Part shown: piece after piece, positions 25,186-33,108 of the stretch
Layout of the letters: each line of letters opens with the position of its first letter
How positions within the stretch are numbered: position 1 is the first letter of the stretch
NCBI GenBank assembly: GCA_903847405.1
Contig: CAINDP010000216.1
Span: 1 to 51,016 of the forward strand
Source of the DNA: an uncultured Myxococcales bacterium
GTDB taxonomy: Bacteria; Myxococcota_A; UBA9042; DTJE01
Reading direction: 5' to 3'
Length of the DNA stretch: 51,016 bases
Notes under the pieces: model-generated
The model's database searches: none
The model's input: only the letters and a program-made list of their open reading frames with translations
What the model was told of the DNA's origin: nothing
Made by a program: the position numbers and the translations under genes

Positions 25186-26646
25186 ATGCGCATCGCCTTC
25201 GTCCAGGACTCGGGGATGAACGAATCCGCCGCGCTCCTGGTCCTGTCGGGCCTGCTGAAGCTGGGGGGGCACACGACCCGGCTGTTCATCGAACACGACG
25301 AACGCGATATGTTCGGCGCCCTGCGCCGGTTCGACCCGGGCCTGGTCCTGATCGCGATCGACATCGGCGGCCACCACTGGGGCCTGGGCATGGCGTCCCG
25401 GCTGGCCCGGGACATCCGCGCGCCCCTGGTGGTCGTGGGCACGTACCCGACGCTGGAACTGGACGAGGTGCTGGCCCGGCCCGAGTTCCGGTTCGTCATC
25501 CCGGGCGAATGCGACGTGGCGGTGCCCGCCCTGGTGGACGCCCTGGCCGCGGGCAGCCGCGACCTGGCCGCAGTCCCCGGCCTGCACTGGCGCGACGTCG
25601 ACGGCCAGTGGCAGCGCAACCCGTCCCCGGGGTACCTGGACGATCTGGACGTCCTGCCCGCACCGGACGTGTCCCTCTTCGAGCCCTACCCCTACCTCCT
25701 GCAATTCGGGGTGCGCCGGTTCGTGTCGGGACGCGGGTGCGCGAACCGTTGCAGCTACTGCTACAACAACGAACTCAGCCGACGCACGCGTTCCCTGGGC
25801 CGGTACGTCCGGCGCAAGAGCGCGACGCCGTTCGTGGCCGAAATCGCGGACTCGCTGGCGAAGTACCCCGCCCACCACGTGCACATGGGCGACGATCTGT
25901 TCACCCACGATCCCGCCTGGCTGCGCGAATTCGCCCCGTTGTATCGCCGCACCGTCGGCGTGCCGTTCACCTGCAACGCCACGCCCATGAGCCTGACGTC
26001 CGAAACCATTTCCCTGCTGGCCCAGGCGGGGTGTCACGGCGTCGCCGTCGGCGTCGAGTCCGGCGATCAGGTCCTCCGGGAACGCATCCTGGAGCGGCCT
26101 GCCCGCGACGAGGATCTGCGCGCCGGCTGCGAACGGGTCCGCAAGTCCGGCATCCTGCTGGCCGCGTTCAACCTGATCGCCATGCCCGGGGAAACCTACG
26201 AACAGGCCCTGTCGACCGTCCAGTTGAACCGACAACTGGGCGTGCAGGTGCCCCGCATCAACTTCACGATCCCGCTGCGGGGCACGCGCATGACCGAGCG
26301 CGCCATCGAGGAGGGATTCTTCACGCGGCAGGCCCAGGCCGATCTGGAGCGGGAGGTCGCCGCCGGTCGCTTCAAGCTGGGCCCCTGCTTCCTCAGCCCG
26401 GACAACGCGCAGTTCGAGCGCCTGTTCCGGGTCTTCCAGTTTGCGATCATGATGGGGCTCGGCGACGCGCAGGTCCGCCAACTGGTCCGCAGCGACCTGG
26501 CCGTCAAGGCGATCCCGTTCCGGATGCTGATGCTCTACATGGAGCGCACGTTCTTCCGGATCCAGTGGGTGCCGGGGCTGCAGATGTACCTGCACGCGGG
26601 CCATCCGCTGGGACGCACCAAGAACTTCAACAACTTCATTCCCTGA
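25186..26646 (+). CDS. B12-binding-domain radical SAM protein
   Basis: The 486-aa protein begins MRIAFVQDSGMNESAAL. It has a cobalamin-type N-terminal domain (LGGHTTRLFIEHDE, VVVGTYPTLELDEVL, VIPGECD) and the radical SAM motif CANRCSYC (Cys 185, 189, 192), followed by YNN. HMGDDLFTHD, VAVGVESGDQVLRERI and NLIAMPGETYEQAL come next. The tail has amphipathic helices. A strong AGGAGG site lies 7 bp before ATG 25186, which fixes the start within a longer open frame. It converges on the gene ending at 26684 across a 37-bp gap. The substrate is unknown; relatives include HpnP/BchE-type and methyltransferase enzymes. Confidence 0.87.
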   Translation: MRIAFVQDSGMNESAALLVLSGLLKLGGHTTRLFIEHDERDMFGALRRFDPGLVLIAIDIGGHHWGLGMASRLARDIRAPLVVVGTYPTLELDEVLARPEFRFVIPGECDVAVPALVDALAAGSRDLAAVPGLHWRDVDGQWQRNPSPGYLDDLDVLPAPDVSLFEPYPYLLQFGVRRFVSGRGCANRCSYCYNNELSRRTRSLGRYVRRKSATPFVAEIADSLAKYPAHHVHMGDDLFTHDPAWLREFAPLYRRTVGVPFTCNATPMSLTSETISLLAQAGCHGVAVGVESGDQVLRERILERPARDEDLRAGCERVRKSGILLAAFNLIAMPGETYEQALSTVQLNRQLGVQVPRINFTIPLRGTRMTERAIEEGFFTRQAQADLEREVAAGRFKLGPCFLSPDNAQFERLFRVFQFAIMMGLGDAQVRQLVRSDLAVKAIPFRMLMLYMERTFFRIQWVPGLQMYLHAGHPLGRTKNFNNFIP

Positions 26647-26683
26647 CTGCGATCGGAAGACCAGAAGACAATTCGGAAGACTG

Positions 26684-28117
26684 TCAGCGACCGCGCAGCG
26701 CGACCGAGGCGATGGACACCAGCGCGTTCGCCATGTCCGACACGGACAGCGTCCGCAACTGGAACAACTGGCGCGCGATCATCTTGGGCCGCAGGTAGAA
26801 CGACAGGTGGGCCTTGGCCTGCAGCGCGATGATTTCCGCCGACGTGAACCCGTCGGGGATGTAGACCGGCGGCAGATCCTTCGTCGGGTACGTCGTGTAG
26901 CGCTTCCAGTCCTCGGGCGCCAGGATCTTCCCCTCGGCCAGCAACTGGTCGTACAGGGGCGTCCCGGGGTACGGCGCGAACACCGTGTACTTGGCGAAGT
27001 CCACGTCCAGCGTCCGGGCGAACTTGATGTTGCGCTCCATCGACGCCCGGGTGGCGCCGGGGACGCCCAGCATGAAGAAGCCGACCGTTTCCACGCCGGC
27101 CTTCTTGCAGATTTCGACGGCCTTGACGGCCTGATCCAGGCTGGCGCCCTTGCGCATCGTTTCCAGCTCGACCTCGTCGCCGGCCTCGAACCCGAACATC
27201 AGGCGGCGCAGGCCCGATTCCCGCAGGGCCTGGACCAGTTCCAGGTCGATCAGGTCGGTCCGCGTTTCCGTGATCCACACCTGCTTCTTGTGCAGGCCCC
27301 TGCGGATCAGTTCCGCCGCGTAGTCCAGGCCTTCCTTCTTCCCGAACGGGAAGATCGCGTCCACGAACGACGGCTGCTTGAAGCCGAACCGTTCGTACCC
27401 CTGCTCGCACTCGTCCGCGATGTTCGCGGCCGAACGCTTCCGGCGCACGTTGCCCATGACGCGCAGGCTGCAGTAGGAGCAGTTGTACGGGCAGCCGCGG
27501 GATCCCAGGACCAGGATCCCGGGGTCCTGGACCCGGGCGAAGCTGAGGATCTTGTACCGGTGCATCGGGAACAGGTGCCACGCGGGGAACGCCAGGTCGT
27601 CCAGGTTGCCCACCCGCGAACGGGGGGGCGTGGTGACGACCGCGCCCTCGCTCAGGAATGCCAGTCCGGCGATCGTGTCCAGGGACGGGGTGCCCTTGTC
27701 CAGGGCCTCGACCAGTTCCGGGAAGCTGAGCTCGCCTTCGCCCATCACGATGATGTCGATCAGGCCCTGGCGCAGCAGCGAGTCCTTGAACACCTCGGCG
27801 TGGATGTTCCCGGCCACGATCTTCGCCTTCGGCAGGTGCTTGCGCACCGACGCGATGACCCGCGGAGCGCCGGCCATGGTGGCCGTCACCAGGGACAGGC
27901 CCACGACGTCCGGCTGGACCCGCTTCAGGCAGGTTTCCAGTTCCGCCTCGTTGCCGGAGGCCAGGGAGTCGTCATAGATCTCGACGGGAATCCCGGCCCT
28001 CTCCAGCGCCGCGGCCAGGTACGCCAGCGTGATCGGAGGCATCGGCGCCAGCACGCGCTGGTAGTCGCCGCCCAGTTCGTCCAGGGATCGGTAGATGTTG
28101 ATGAGGAGGACTTTCAC
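26684..28117 (-). CDS. B12-binding-domain radical SAM protein
   Basis: The 477-aa protein starts at a GTG (MKVLLINIYRSLDELGG), with GGAG 8-9 bp upstream; the open frame continues to 28228 without a better start. The N-terminal domain has PPITLAYLAAALERAG, VAGNIHAEVF and VMGEGELSFPEL. The Fe-S motif is CPYNCSYC (Cys 209, 213, 216). FGFEAGDEVELE, FFMLGVPGATRASME and APYPGTPLYDQL follow, and the tail contains FYLRPKMIARQL. It lies 64 bp downstream of the radical SAM gene at 28182-29708 and shares its transcript. The two may act in succession on one substrate. Confidence 0.87.
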   Translation of the reverse strand: MKVLLINIYRSLDELGGDYQRVLAPMPPITLAYLAAALERAGIPVEIYDDSLASGNEAELETCLKRVQPDVVGLSLVTATMAGAPRVIASVRKHLPKAKIVAGNIHAEVFKDSLLRQGLIDIIVMGEGELSFPELVEALDKGTPSLDTIAGLAFLSEGAVVTTPPRSRVGNLDDLAFPAWHLFPMHRYKILSFARVQDPGILVLGSRGCPYNCSYCSLRVMGNVRRKRSAANIADECEQGYERFGFKQPSFVDAIFPFGKKEGLDYAAELIRRGLHKKQVWITETRTDLIDLELVQALRESGLRRLMFGFEAGDEVELETMRKGASLDQAVKAVEICKKAGVETVGFFMLGVPGATRASMERNIKFARTLDVDFAKYTVFAPYPGTPLYDQLLAEGKILAPEDWKRYTTYPTKDLPPVYIPDGFTSAEIIALQAKAHLSFYLRPKMIARQLFQLRTLSVSDMANALVSIASVALRGR

Positions 28118-28181
28118 GCGTCGTCTCCACGCCGCCGCCGGGGCGTCCGGCCAGGGCCGGCCCGGGAGCGACACCACGGAA

Positions 28182-29708
28182 TCAACTGTCGTACCACTCG
28201 GGGGTGACCAGCCGGGTGTAGTTGTCATGCCGGAACGGGTTGACGAACCGGCGCGCGGTGTCCGCGAAAATGCGGGCCGAGACCAGCACCCACCACAGGT
28301 ACATGTTCCGCCGGTAGGCGCTGCCGGACGTCAGGCCCTTGGCCAGCCACTTGACGCCGACGTACCGCCGGCTGAGCTCGATGATGGCCAGGTCGATTTC
28401 CTCCCGGGTCATCTTGTCGGAACTCATCACGGGCGTGGACATGTCGAAATAGTCGAAATCCTCGACCTCCAGCCACTTCTTTTCGTTCGCCTCCCGCCAG
28501 AAATCGGTTCCGGGGAAGGGTGTGGCAGCATGGAACGCGGGATAGTCGGCGTCAATCAACCGGGCGAAGGCCAGTTGATTTTCGATGGTTTCGGGCGTTT
28601 CGTTCCGTGTCCCCAGGATGAAGGTTGCCTGCCGGAACACGTGGGGGTACTTGGTCTTCAGCAGGCGGAACGTTTCCACCGACTGGTTCTTCGTATAGAA
28701 CTTCTTGCTGAAGTCCTTCAGGTCGGCGTCCTCGGCCCGCTCGACCCCGATGCACAGATGGGCCAGCCCGCTCTTGACCAGTTTCTCGAACACGCCCAGC
28801 CGCTCGTCCCGCAGGACCAGGTCGGCGCGCATGAACGCGAACCACTGGATGGGCCATCCCTTCTTGATCAGGGCCGTGGCGAACTCGTCGTTCCATTCCG
28901 AGTCCAGGTTGAACGTGGGGTCCACGAACACCAGTCCCCGGCGCCCGTACTGCTTGTGCAGCACCTCGATTTCCGCCAGGGTGTGCTCCACCGACTTGGT
29001 GCGCCAGCGGGGGGTCAGGGTTTCCTGGCCCGTGGCGGTCACCTTCCGCTCGCCCATCTGGGTCCACCAGACGCAGAACGAGCAGCGGGCCCCGCAGCCG
29101 CGGCTGTGGTGGACGGTCACGCCGCCGGAATTGAACAGCAGCTTGGCGCGGCCGTAGCGGTCCATCGGCATCAGGTCGAAGGCGGGGATCGGCAGCGTGT
29201 CCAGGTCGGCGATCAACGCCCGCGGCGGCGTCAGGACGACCTTACCGCCGCTGTAGTACGCGATGCCCTCGACGTCCTCGGTCGGCGTTCCGGCATCCAG
29301 GGCCCTCAGCAGTTCCCGGAACGTGATTTCGCCTTCGCCCCGGACGATGAAGTCGATCGGGTGCGACCGCAGGTACCGGTCCGGCAGGTTCGTGAAGTGC
29401 GCGCCGCCCAGGACCGTGACGATCTTCGGATCGATCCGCTTGACCAGTTCCACCAGCTTCAGGACTTCGCCGGCGTACAAGGCGTGGTTTTCCCCCGCCC
29501 CGACCACGTCCGGCGCGAACTCCCGAATCCGGCGTTCCAGCGTCTTCCAGCCGCATTTTTCGGGCAGGCAATCGATGACCGCAACCCGCATCCCGGCCTG
29601 CCGCAGGACTGCGGCCAGGTTGGGCAGGGACTGGGGCATCATGAAGTTATCCTGCTCGTTCATGTAGGGCCACAGGAGCCTGGGGGGAGCAACGAGCAGG
29701 ACGTTCAT
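28182..29708 (-). CDS. B12-binding-domain radical SAM protein
   Basis: The 508-aa protein begins MNVLLVAPPRLLWPYMNEQD. The N-terminal domain has LPNLAAVLRQAGMRVAVIDC, VLGGAHFTNLPDRYL and VRGEGEITFREL. The Fe-S motif is CGARCSFC (Cys 205, 209, 212), unusual in lacking the Pro after the first Cys. FVDPTFNLDSEWN, CIGVERAEDADL and TPFPGTDFW follow. The acidic residue of the usual GVESG block is kept but the Ser-Gly is not (GVERA). An AGGAAAG site precedes the ATG. It is the first large gene of a two-gene operon whose leader encodes the X-Pro microORF at 29838-29903. Confidence 0.87.
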   Translation of the reverse strand: MNVLLVAPPRLLWPYMNEQDNFMMPQSLPNLAAVLRQAGMRVAVIDCLPEKCGWKTLERRIREFAPDVVGAGENHALYAGEVLKLVELVKRIDPKIVTVLGGAHFTNLPDRYLRSHPIDFIVRGEGEITFRELLRALDAGTPTEDVEGIAYYSGGKVVLTPPRALIADLDTLPIPAFDLMPMDRYGRAKLLFNSGGVTVHHSRGCGARCSFCVWWTQMGERKVTATGQETLTPRWRTKSVEHTLAEIEVLHKQYGRRGLVFVDPTFNLDSEWNDEFATALIKKGWPIQWFAFMRADLVLRDERLGVFEKLVKSGLAHLCIGVERAEDADLKDFSKKFYTKNQSVETFRLLKTKYPHVFRQATFILGTRNETPETIENQLAFARLIDADYPAFHAATPFPGTDFWREANEKKWLEVEDFDYFDMSTPVMSSDKMTREEIDLAIIELSRRYVGVKWLAKGLTSGSAYRRNMYLWWVLVSARIFADTARRFVNPFRHDNYTRLVTPEWYDS

Positions 29709-29763
29709 AACCCGATCTTTCCTGGGCTGCGAATCAAGGACGCAAGGTAACGCCTTTCCAGAT

Positions 29764-29775
29764 GATATTAATATC
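29764..29775. promoter_or_regulatory. Perfect 12-bp palindrome, possible operator
   Basis: GATATTAATATC is its own reverse complement and stands out in GC-rich surroundings. It lies in the leader of the radical SAM operon, about 56 bp before the ATG at 29708. It could be a repressor site or simply AT-rich chance. Confidence 0.35.
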
Positions 29776-29837
29776 CCGGAAAAACGCTACCCGCGTCAGA
29801 AGGACCCGAAGAAGGACAGCCCCAAGAACTGTTCGAA

Positions 29838-29903
29838 CTAGGGACGGGGCTTCGGAACGGGCCGGGGAGAGGGCTTCGGAGCCGGACGCCAAGAGTGCAT
29901 CAT
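29838..29903 (-). CDS. X-Pro repeat leader peptide, 21 aa (putative)
   Basis: A 22-codon ORF (MMHSW, then eight X-Pro dipeptides with X = R, A, K, S, R, V, K, R, then TAG) begins about 19 nt after the predicted transcription start. It has a GGAGG site 6-7 nt before its first ATG. Pro occurs at every second position and the other positions are mostly basic, so the peptide is strongly cationic. It may be a regulatory leader, since ribosomes slow on such runs, with the downstream radical SAM gene as target. It could also be a secreted or modified peptide. The strong Shine-Dalgarno and the placement support translation; no homology is claimed. Confidence 0.45.
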   Translation of the reverse strand: MMHSWRPAPKPSPRPVPKPRP

Positions 29904-29928
29904 GATTAGCCTCCAAGAAAGACGTCCG

Positions 29929-29958
29929 ATAGTAACGAAGTTCCGAACGGCCTGTCAA
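29929..29958 (-). promoter_or_regulatory. Promoter of the 29708-26684 radical SAM operon
   Basis: On the minus strand: TTGACA (29958-29953), 18 bp, TACTAT (29934-29929). The predicted start is near 29922, giving a leader of about 214 nt before the ATG at 29708. Confidence 0.6.
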
Positions 29959-30068
29959 GCCGTTTCGCGGCACGTTTTTTCACCAGCCCCAAATTATTCC
30001 CGCAGTTCCCAATCTGGACTGCTATCTTCCGGGTTGAAAACACGGGCGCTGTTCCAGTCCGCTTCGGG

Positions 30069-30074
30069 TAGAAT
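30069..30074 (+). promoter_or_regulatory. Possible -10 box (TAGAAT) of the cytochrome gene
   Basis: TAGAAT matches the -10 consensus at five of six positions and lies 54 bp before the ATG at 30128. No good -35 was found 16-18 bp upstream. Confidence 0.25.
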
Positions 30075-30127
30075 CACCGAAACGTCGCCGAATACAGAAC
30101 CGCGGGCTGGGCCGACCGGGGATCGTG

Positions 30128-32488
30128 ATGGTGCTAACCGCAGGACCACAAAGGACTTCTGTCTTCGCAGCCTGGCTCCACGGCGGGATTCTGGCGCTGG
30201 TCGCCTGGTTGACGTTCAGCCCGATGGCGTCCCATCTGTGCACATCGCTGGTGGATCCCGGGATCGGCCGCGCACTGGGACACTGGGGGCTGGGCAAGTT
30301 CTTCGGCTTCGCGCTGTTCCTCTACTATCCGCTGCACATCTTCGCGTCCGAAGGGTGGTGTCGCACCTCGGCATGGAAGGTCGTGCGCCCTCTCCTTCCG
30401 TTCCTTCTCCTCATCCTGGCGTTCGCCCCCCTCGTCATCGGTCCGCCGGAGGGTCGCTTCGTCGTCGCGCCGCTGGTGGCCGCGGCCACGATCATCCACT
30501 GGATCCGGGTTCCGAAAAGACGGGGACTCCTGGTGATCCGGATCTGGATCCTGGCGATCGTGGCGATCGATCTGGCCTGCACGACCAGGGGGGACCAGTC
30601 GCGCCTCTTCATCTTCGCGCTGGCCCAGCTTTCGCTTGGCGTCCTGGTGATCGACCTCCGGCGTGCCCGGAAATTTCCCGACGAACGCCCCTTCCGGTCG
30701 GGAAGGCTGGCGATCTTCGCCGCCATCATGCTGGCCATCCCCGCCTGGATGCTGGACGCGGGAGCCTCGGGGAACCGGGACTACGCCACCAGCGTCGGCC
30801 CCATCGCCCACACGATCACGGGGTACCTGTTCGTCGCGGTCCTGATGATCCACGTGATCGTCGCGATCCATCGAAAGCAGGCGACTTCGGGCTTCCGGCG
30901 AGCGGCGACCATCACGGCCTTCCTGGCGACCCTCGCCGCCCTGGCGACGGCCGAAGGAATCCGCGTGGCGGGAATCGCACGGAGCATCCGGGAGGCGGCC
31001 GCGGCGGTCGAGGCCGTCGGAAAGGTCCCGCAACCGGTATCGATCCACTCCGCGCTGGAAGCCTACCCCGCGCCCCTCCCGGGCCTGGGCGCCACCTGGT
31101 TCGTCCAGTCGACCCGCAACTGCAACAACTCGACGTGCCACGAGGCGGTCGTCACCCAGCACAACCATTCTGCCCACGGCCGCTCGATGACGAACGACAC
31201 GTTCCGGCTGCAGCTTGCCCAGTTCATCGCCGAAAAGGGGCGCGCGGCCGCCGACCATTGCCTGGCCTGCCATGCGCCCCTGGGAGTCGCCGCGTTCCCC
31301 GGCGACGGCTCGAAGGGACCTCCGATCGACCCGCTGACGACGACCGAGGAAGCCTTCACACTGGGCGTGGGCTGCGTCGTCTGCCATCGCGCGACCGCCA
31401 CCACGGACGAGCGCAGCGTGGGCAACGCGTCGCTGGCGGTGCGCCCGCTGTGGCTGGATCCCGAATGGCCGCGAATGCAGGCCCTGGGCAGGGAAACGGA
31501 GGTTGCAACCGTCCTGCTGGACAACCAGGCCCACCGGGCGCGCTGGCGAATCGAAAAGCGGGAGTGGCGTTCGATCTGCGGGTCCTGCCACTTCGTGACG
31601 CTCCCCGCATCGCTGGCGGTCGACGGCGCCGAGCATGTCGTGGCGGATCACTACCGCTCGTTCCTGGACTCCGAATTCGCCCAGGTCGGCGTCGAGTGCG
31701 CCAGTTGCCACCAGCAGCCGTTCATCAGCGCGATCCACGGCTACCCCTCGAAGGGCCACAACTACCTGGGATCGGGCTCGACCCTCCCCTACGACGACCT
31801 CCAGGAAGATGCGAAGTTCCGGGAAGTGTCCCTGGGATACCTGTCCGGCCTGGGCGACGTTTCGCTGCGCATCGTCCCCGAGGATCTTCCCCCGTGCATC
31901 CAGGATCTGGGAACCTACTCGGATGCGACGGTCCTGCAGATGGAACGCGGTCCGACGGAGCCGTTCGACGGAACGAACGGCGGCGTCAGCCGACGGGACA
32001 TGCTGACCACGACCCTGTCCGTCCTTTCCGTCGGGCCCGGGAAGGCGAGCCTCCTGGTGACGACCACCAACGGATGCATCGGTCATGGCTTCCCGTCGGG
32101 CGGGGGCGTCAAGGGGTACCTGGCCGCCGAGGCCCTCGACGACACCGGGGCGGTCATTGGCCGGTTCGGGGGCCTGGACAAGGACGGGTACCCGGTGGCG
32201 GGCCCGACGAACCTCGGTTCGAAGTCCGTCGATCGGGACGGCCTGCCGATCCTCGACCGCAGGTACTGGCGCGCCGCGAAGCAGGTCTACAGGCGCCTCA
32301 TCCAGCCCGGCGAAACGCAGGAGGACATCATCGAGGTCCCCCTGGACGCCGGGACCATCCCCCGGGAGTTCGCGGTCCGCTGGAACTACCTGAGGCCGGA
32401 ATACTTCCGGGCCAAGGAACAGGGGGGCGGCTACGAGGTCGCACCGGTCCCGATCGGCCAGGCCGCCTGCGACGCACCGGGGTTCTGA
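30128..32488 (+). CDS. Membrane-anchored five-haem cytochrome c
   Basis: The 786-aa protein has about eight N-terminal hydrophobic segments with several histidines in or near them. A c-type haem domain follows, with CX4CH at about 332-338 and CXXCH sites near 378, 416, 484 and 524. The C-terminal beta domain has TTNGCIGHGFPSGGG, equivalent to NTGLGHAFPAG in the cytochrome at 19811. The two share order and spacing and are paralogues. The other cytochrome's first site is CX5CH, so the first haem site is non-canonical in both. Start: ATG 30128, though an adjacent GTG at 30125 is equally possible. It converges on the Ala-Pro lipoprotein gene. Confidence 0.83.
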   Translation: MVLTAGPQRTSVFAAWLHGGILALVAWLTFSPMASHLCTSLVDPGIGRALGHWGLGKFFGFALFLYYPLHIFASEGWCRTSAWKVVRPLLPFLLLILAFAPLVIGPPEGRFVVAPLVAAATIIHWIRVPKRRGLLVIRIWILAIVAIDLACTTRGDQSRLFIFALAQLSLGVLVIDLRRARKFPDERPFRSGRLAIFAAIMLAIPAWMLDAGASGNRDYATSVGPIAHTITGYLFVAVLMIHVIVAIHRKQATSGFRRAATITAFLATLAALATAEGIRVAGIARSIREAAAAVEAVGKVPQPVSIHSALEAYPAPLPGLGATWFVQSTRNCNNSTCHEAVVTQHNHSAHGRSMTNDTFRLQLAQFIAEKGRAAADHCLACHAPLGVAAFPGDGSKGPPIDPLTTTEEAFTLGVGCVVCHRATATTDERSVGNASLAVRPLWLDPEWPRMQALGRETEVATVLLDNQAHRARWRIEKREWRSICGSCHFVTLPASLAVDGAEHVVADHYRSFLDSEFAQVGVECASCHQQPFISAIHGYPSKGHNYLGSGSTLPYDDLQEDAKFREVSLGYLSGLGDVSLRIVPEDLPPCIQDLGTYSDATVLQMERGPTEPFDGTNGGVSRRDMLTTTLSVLSVGPGKASLLVTTTNGCIGHGFPSGGGVKGYLAAEALDDTGAVIGRFGGLDKDGYPVAGPTNLGSKSVDRDGLPILDRRYWRAAKQVYRRLIQPGETQEDIIEVPLDAGTIPREFAVRWNYLRPEYFRAKEQGGGYEVAPVPIGQAACDAPGF

Positions 32489-32527
32489 CCACTCGCAATC
32501 ATCACGCGGCAGGGTTCACGGGCGGCG

Positions 32528-32995
32528 TCACCTGGGGGCGGGAGCGGCGGGAACCGGGGCTGTCGCGGGAGCAGGGACCGCGGCCGGGGCCGCCGCAGGT
32601 GCCGGAACGGCCGCAGCAGCCGGGGCCGCCGCAGGTGCCGGGGCCGCCGCAGGTGCCGGGGCCACCGCAGGTACCGGAACGGCCGCCGGAACCGGGGCCG
32701 CCGCAGGTACCGGGGCCACCGCAGGCACGGGCGCAGTTTCGGTTCCCAGCGGGCTGGCCTTGGGCATGGCCGCAGGCTCGGGGGCGAACAGGGAGAACTT
32801 CGCGATGAAGGCTCCCATGTCCTTCATCCCCTCTTTGCACTCGGAGCGGACCGTCATGCGGCGGGCCTCCAGGCAGGCGGGCAGCCCCTCCCCGGCCTGG
32901 CAAACGTTCTTCACCAGTTCCTCGCAGGGCTTCGAACAGGCCACCAGGGCCGTCGACGCAGTCACAACCACCAGCAACGACGTGACCATCCGCAT
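32528..32995 (-). CDS. Small lipoprotein with an Ala-Pro-rich tail, 155 aa
   Basis: A clear lipoprotein signal, MRMVTSLLVVVTASTALVAC, has the lipobox LVAC at Cys 20. A short globular part of about 60 residues with four more cysteines (PCEEL, NVCQ, ACLEA, ECKEG) could form two disulphides. A tail of about 70 residues is made almost only of Ala, Pro and Val (PVPAAAP-type repeats). Such tails act as extended spacers across the periplasm or wall. GGAGG lies 6 bp before ATG 32995. It has its own promoter candidate at 33022-33051. The family was not recognised. Confidence 0.8.
   Translation of the reverse strand: MRMVTSLLVVVTASTALVACSKPCEELVKNVCQAGEGLPACLEARRMTVRSECKEGMKDMGAFIAKFSLFAPEPAAMPKASPLGTETAPVPAVAPVPAAAPVPAAVPVPAVAPAPAAAPAPAAAPAAAAVPAPAAAPAAVPAPATAPVPAAPAPR
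32575..32735 (-). repeat. GC-rich short tandem repeats coding the Ala-Pro tail
   Basis: Degenerate units such as gccgccgcaggtgccggg recur through this stretch. They are in frame and encode the Ala/Pro/Val tail. Slippage here would change tail length. Confidence 0.7.
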
Positions 32996-33021
32996 GGGAA
33001 ACCTCCGAAAATCGCCGGCCG

Positions 33022-33051
33022 AGTATACCAGCCGGGCCGGACGAAGGACAA
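33022..33051 (-). promoter_or_regulatory. Putative promoter of the Ala-Pro lipoprotein gene
   Basis: On the minus strand: TTGTCC (33051-33046), 18 bp, TATACT (33027-33022). It ends about 26 bp before the ATG at 32995. Confidence 0.55.
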
Positions 33052-33108
33052 CGGACCTGCCGTCACGGAAACCGCCCGCCGCATGCCTCCGGGACAGGCC
33101 CCGGCGCA

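Larger units (their letters stand above)
29709..30127. other. 419-bp divergent intergenic region, comparatively AT-rich
   Basis: This is the largest gene-poor stretch. It holds the minus-strand promoter (29929-29958), the X-Pro leader ORF (29838-29903), a perfect 12-bp palindrome (29764-29775) and a candidate plus-strand -10 (30069-30074). A 79-codon minus frame across 29734-29973 runs through the promoter and is not considered a gene. No cobalamin riboswitch was recognised. Confidence 0.6.

Noticed and set aside
22122-29708. Cobalamin riboswitch upstream of the B12-type radical SAM genes
   Set aside because: No B12-box-like sequence was recognised in any leader, and most leaders are too short (under 60 nt).
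29831-29838. GTTCGAAC palindrome resembling part of a LexA box
   Set aside because: Only the inner 8 bp match; the spacing of Gram-positive-type LexA sites (CGAAC-4-GTTCG) is not met and no SOS gene is near.
29734-29973. A 79-codon minus-strand frame in the divergent region
   Set aside because: It runs through the predicted promoter and lacks a ribosome site; the short X-Pro ORF in another frame has one.
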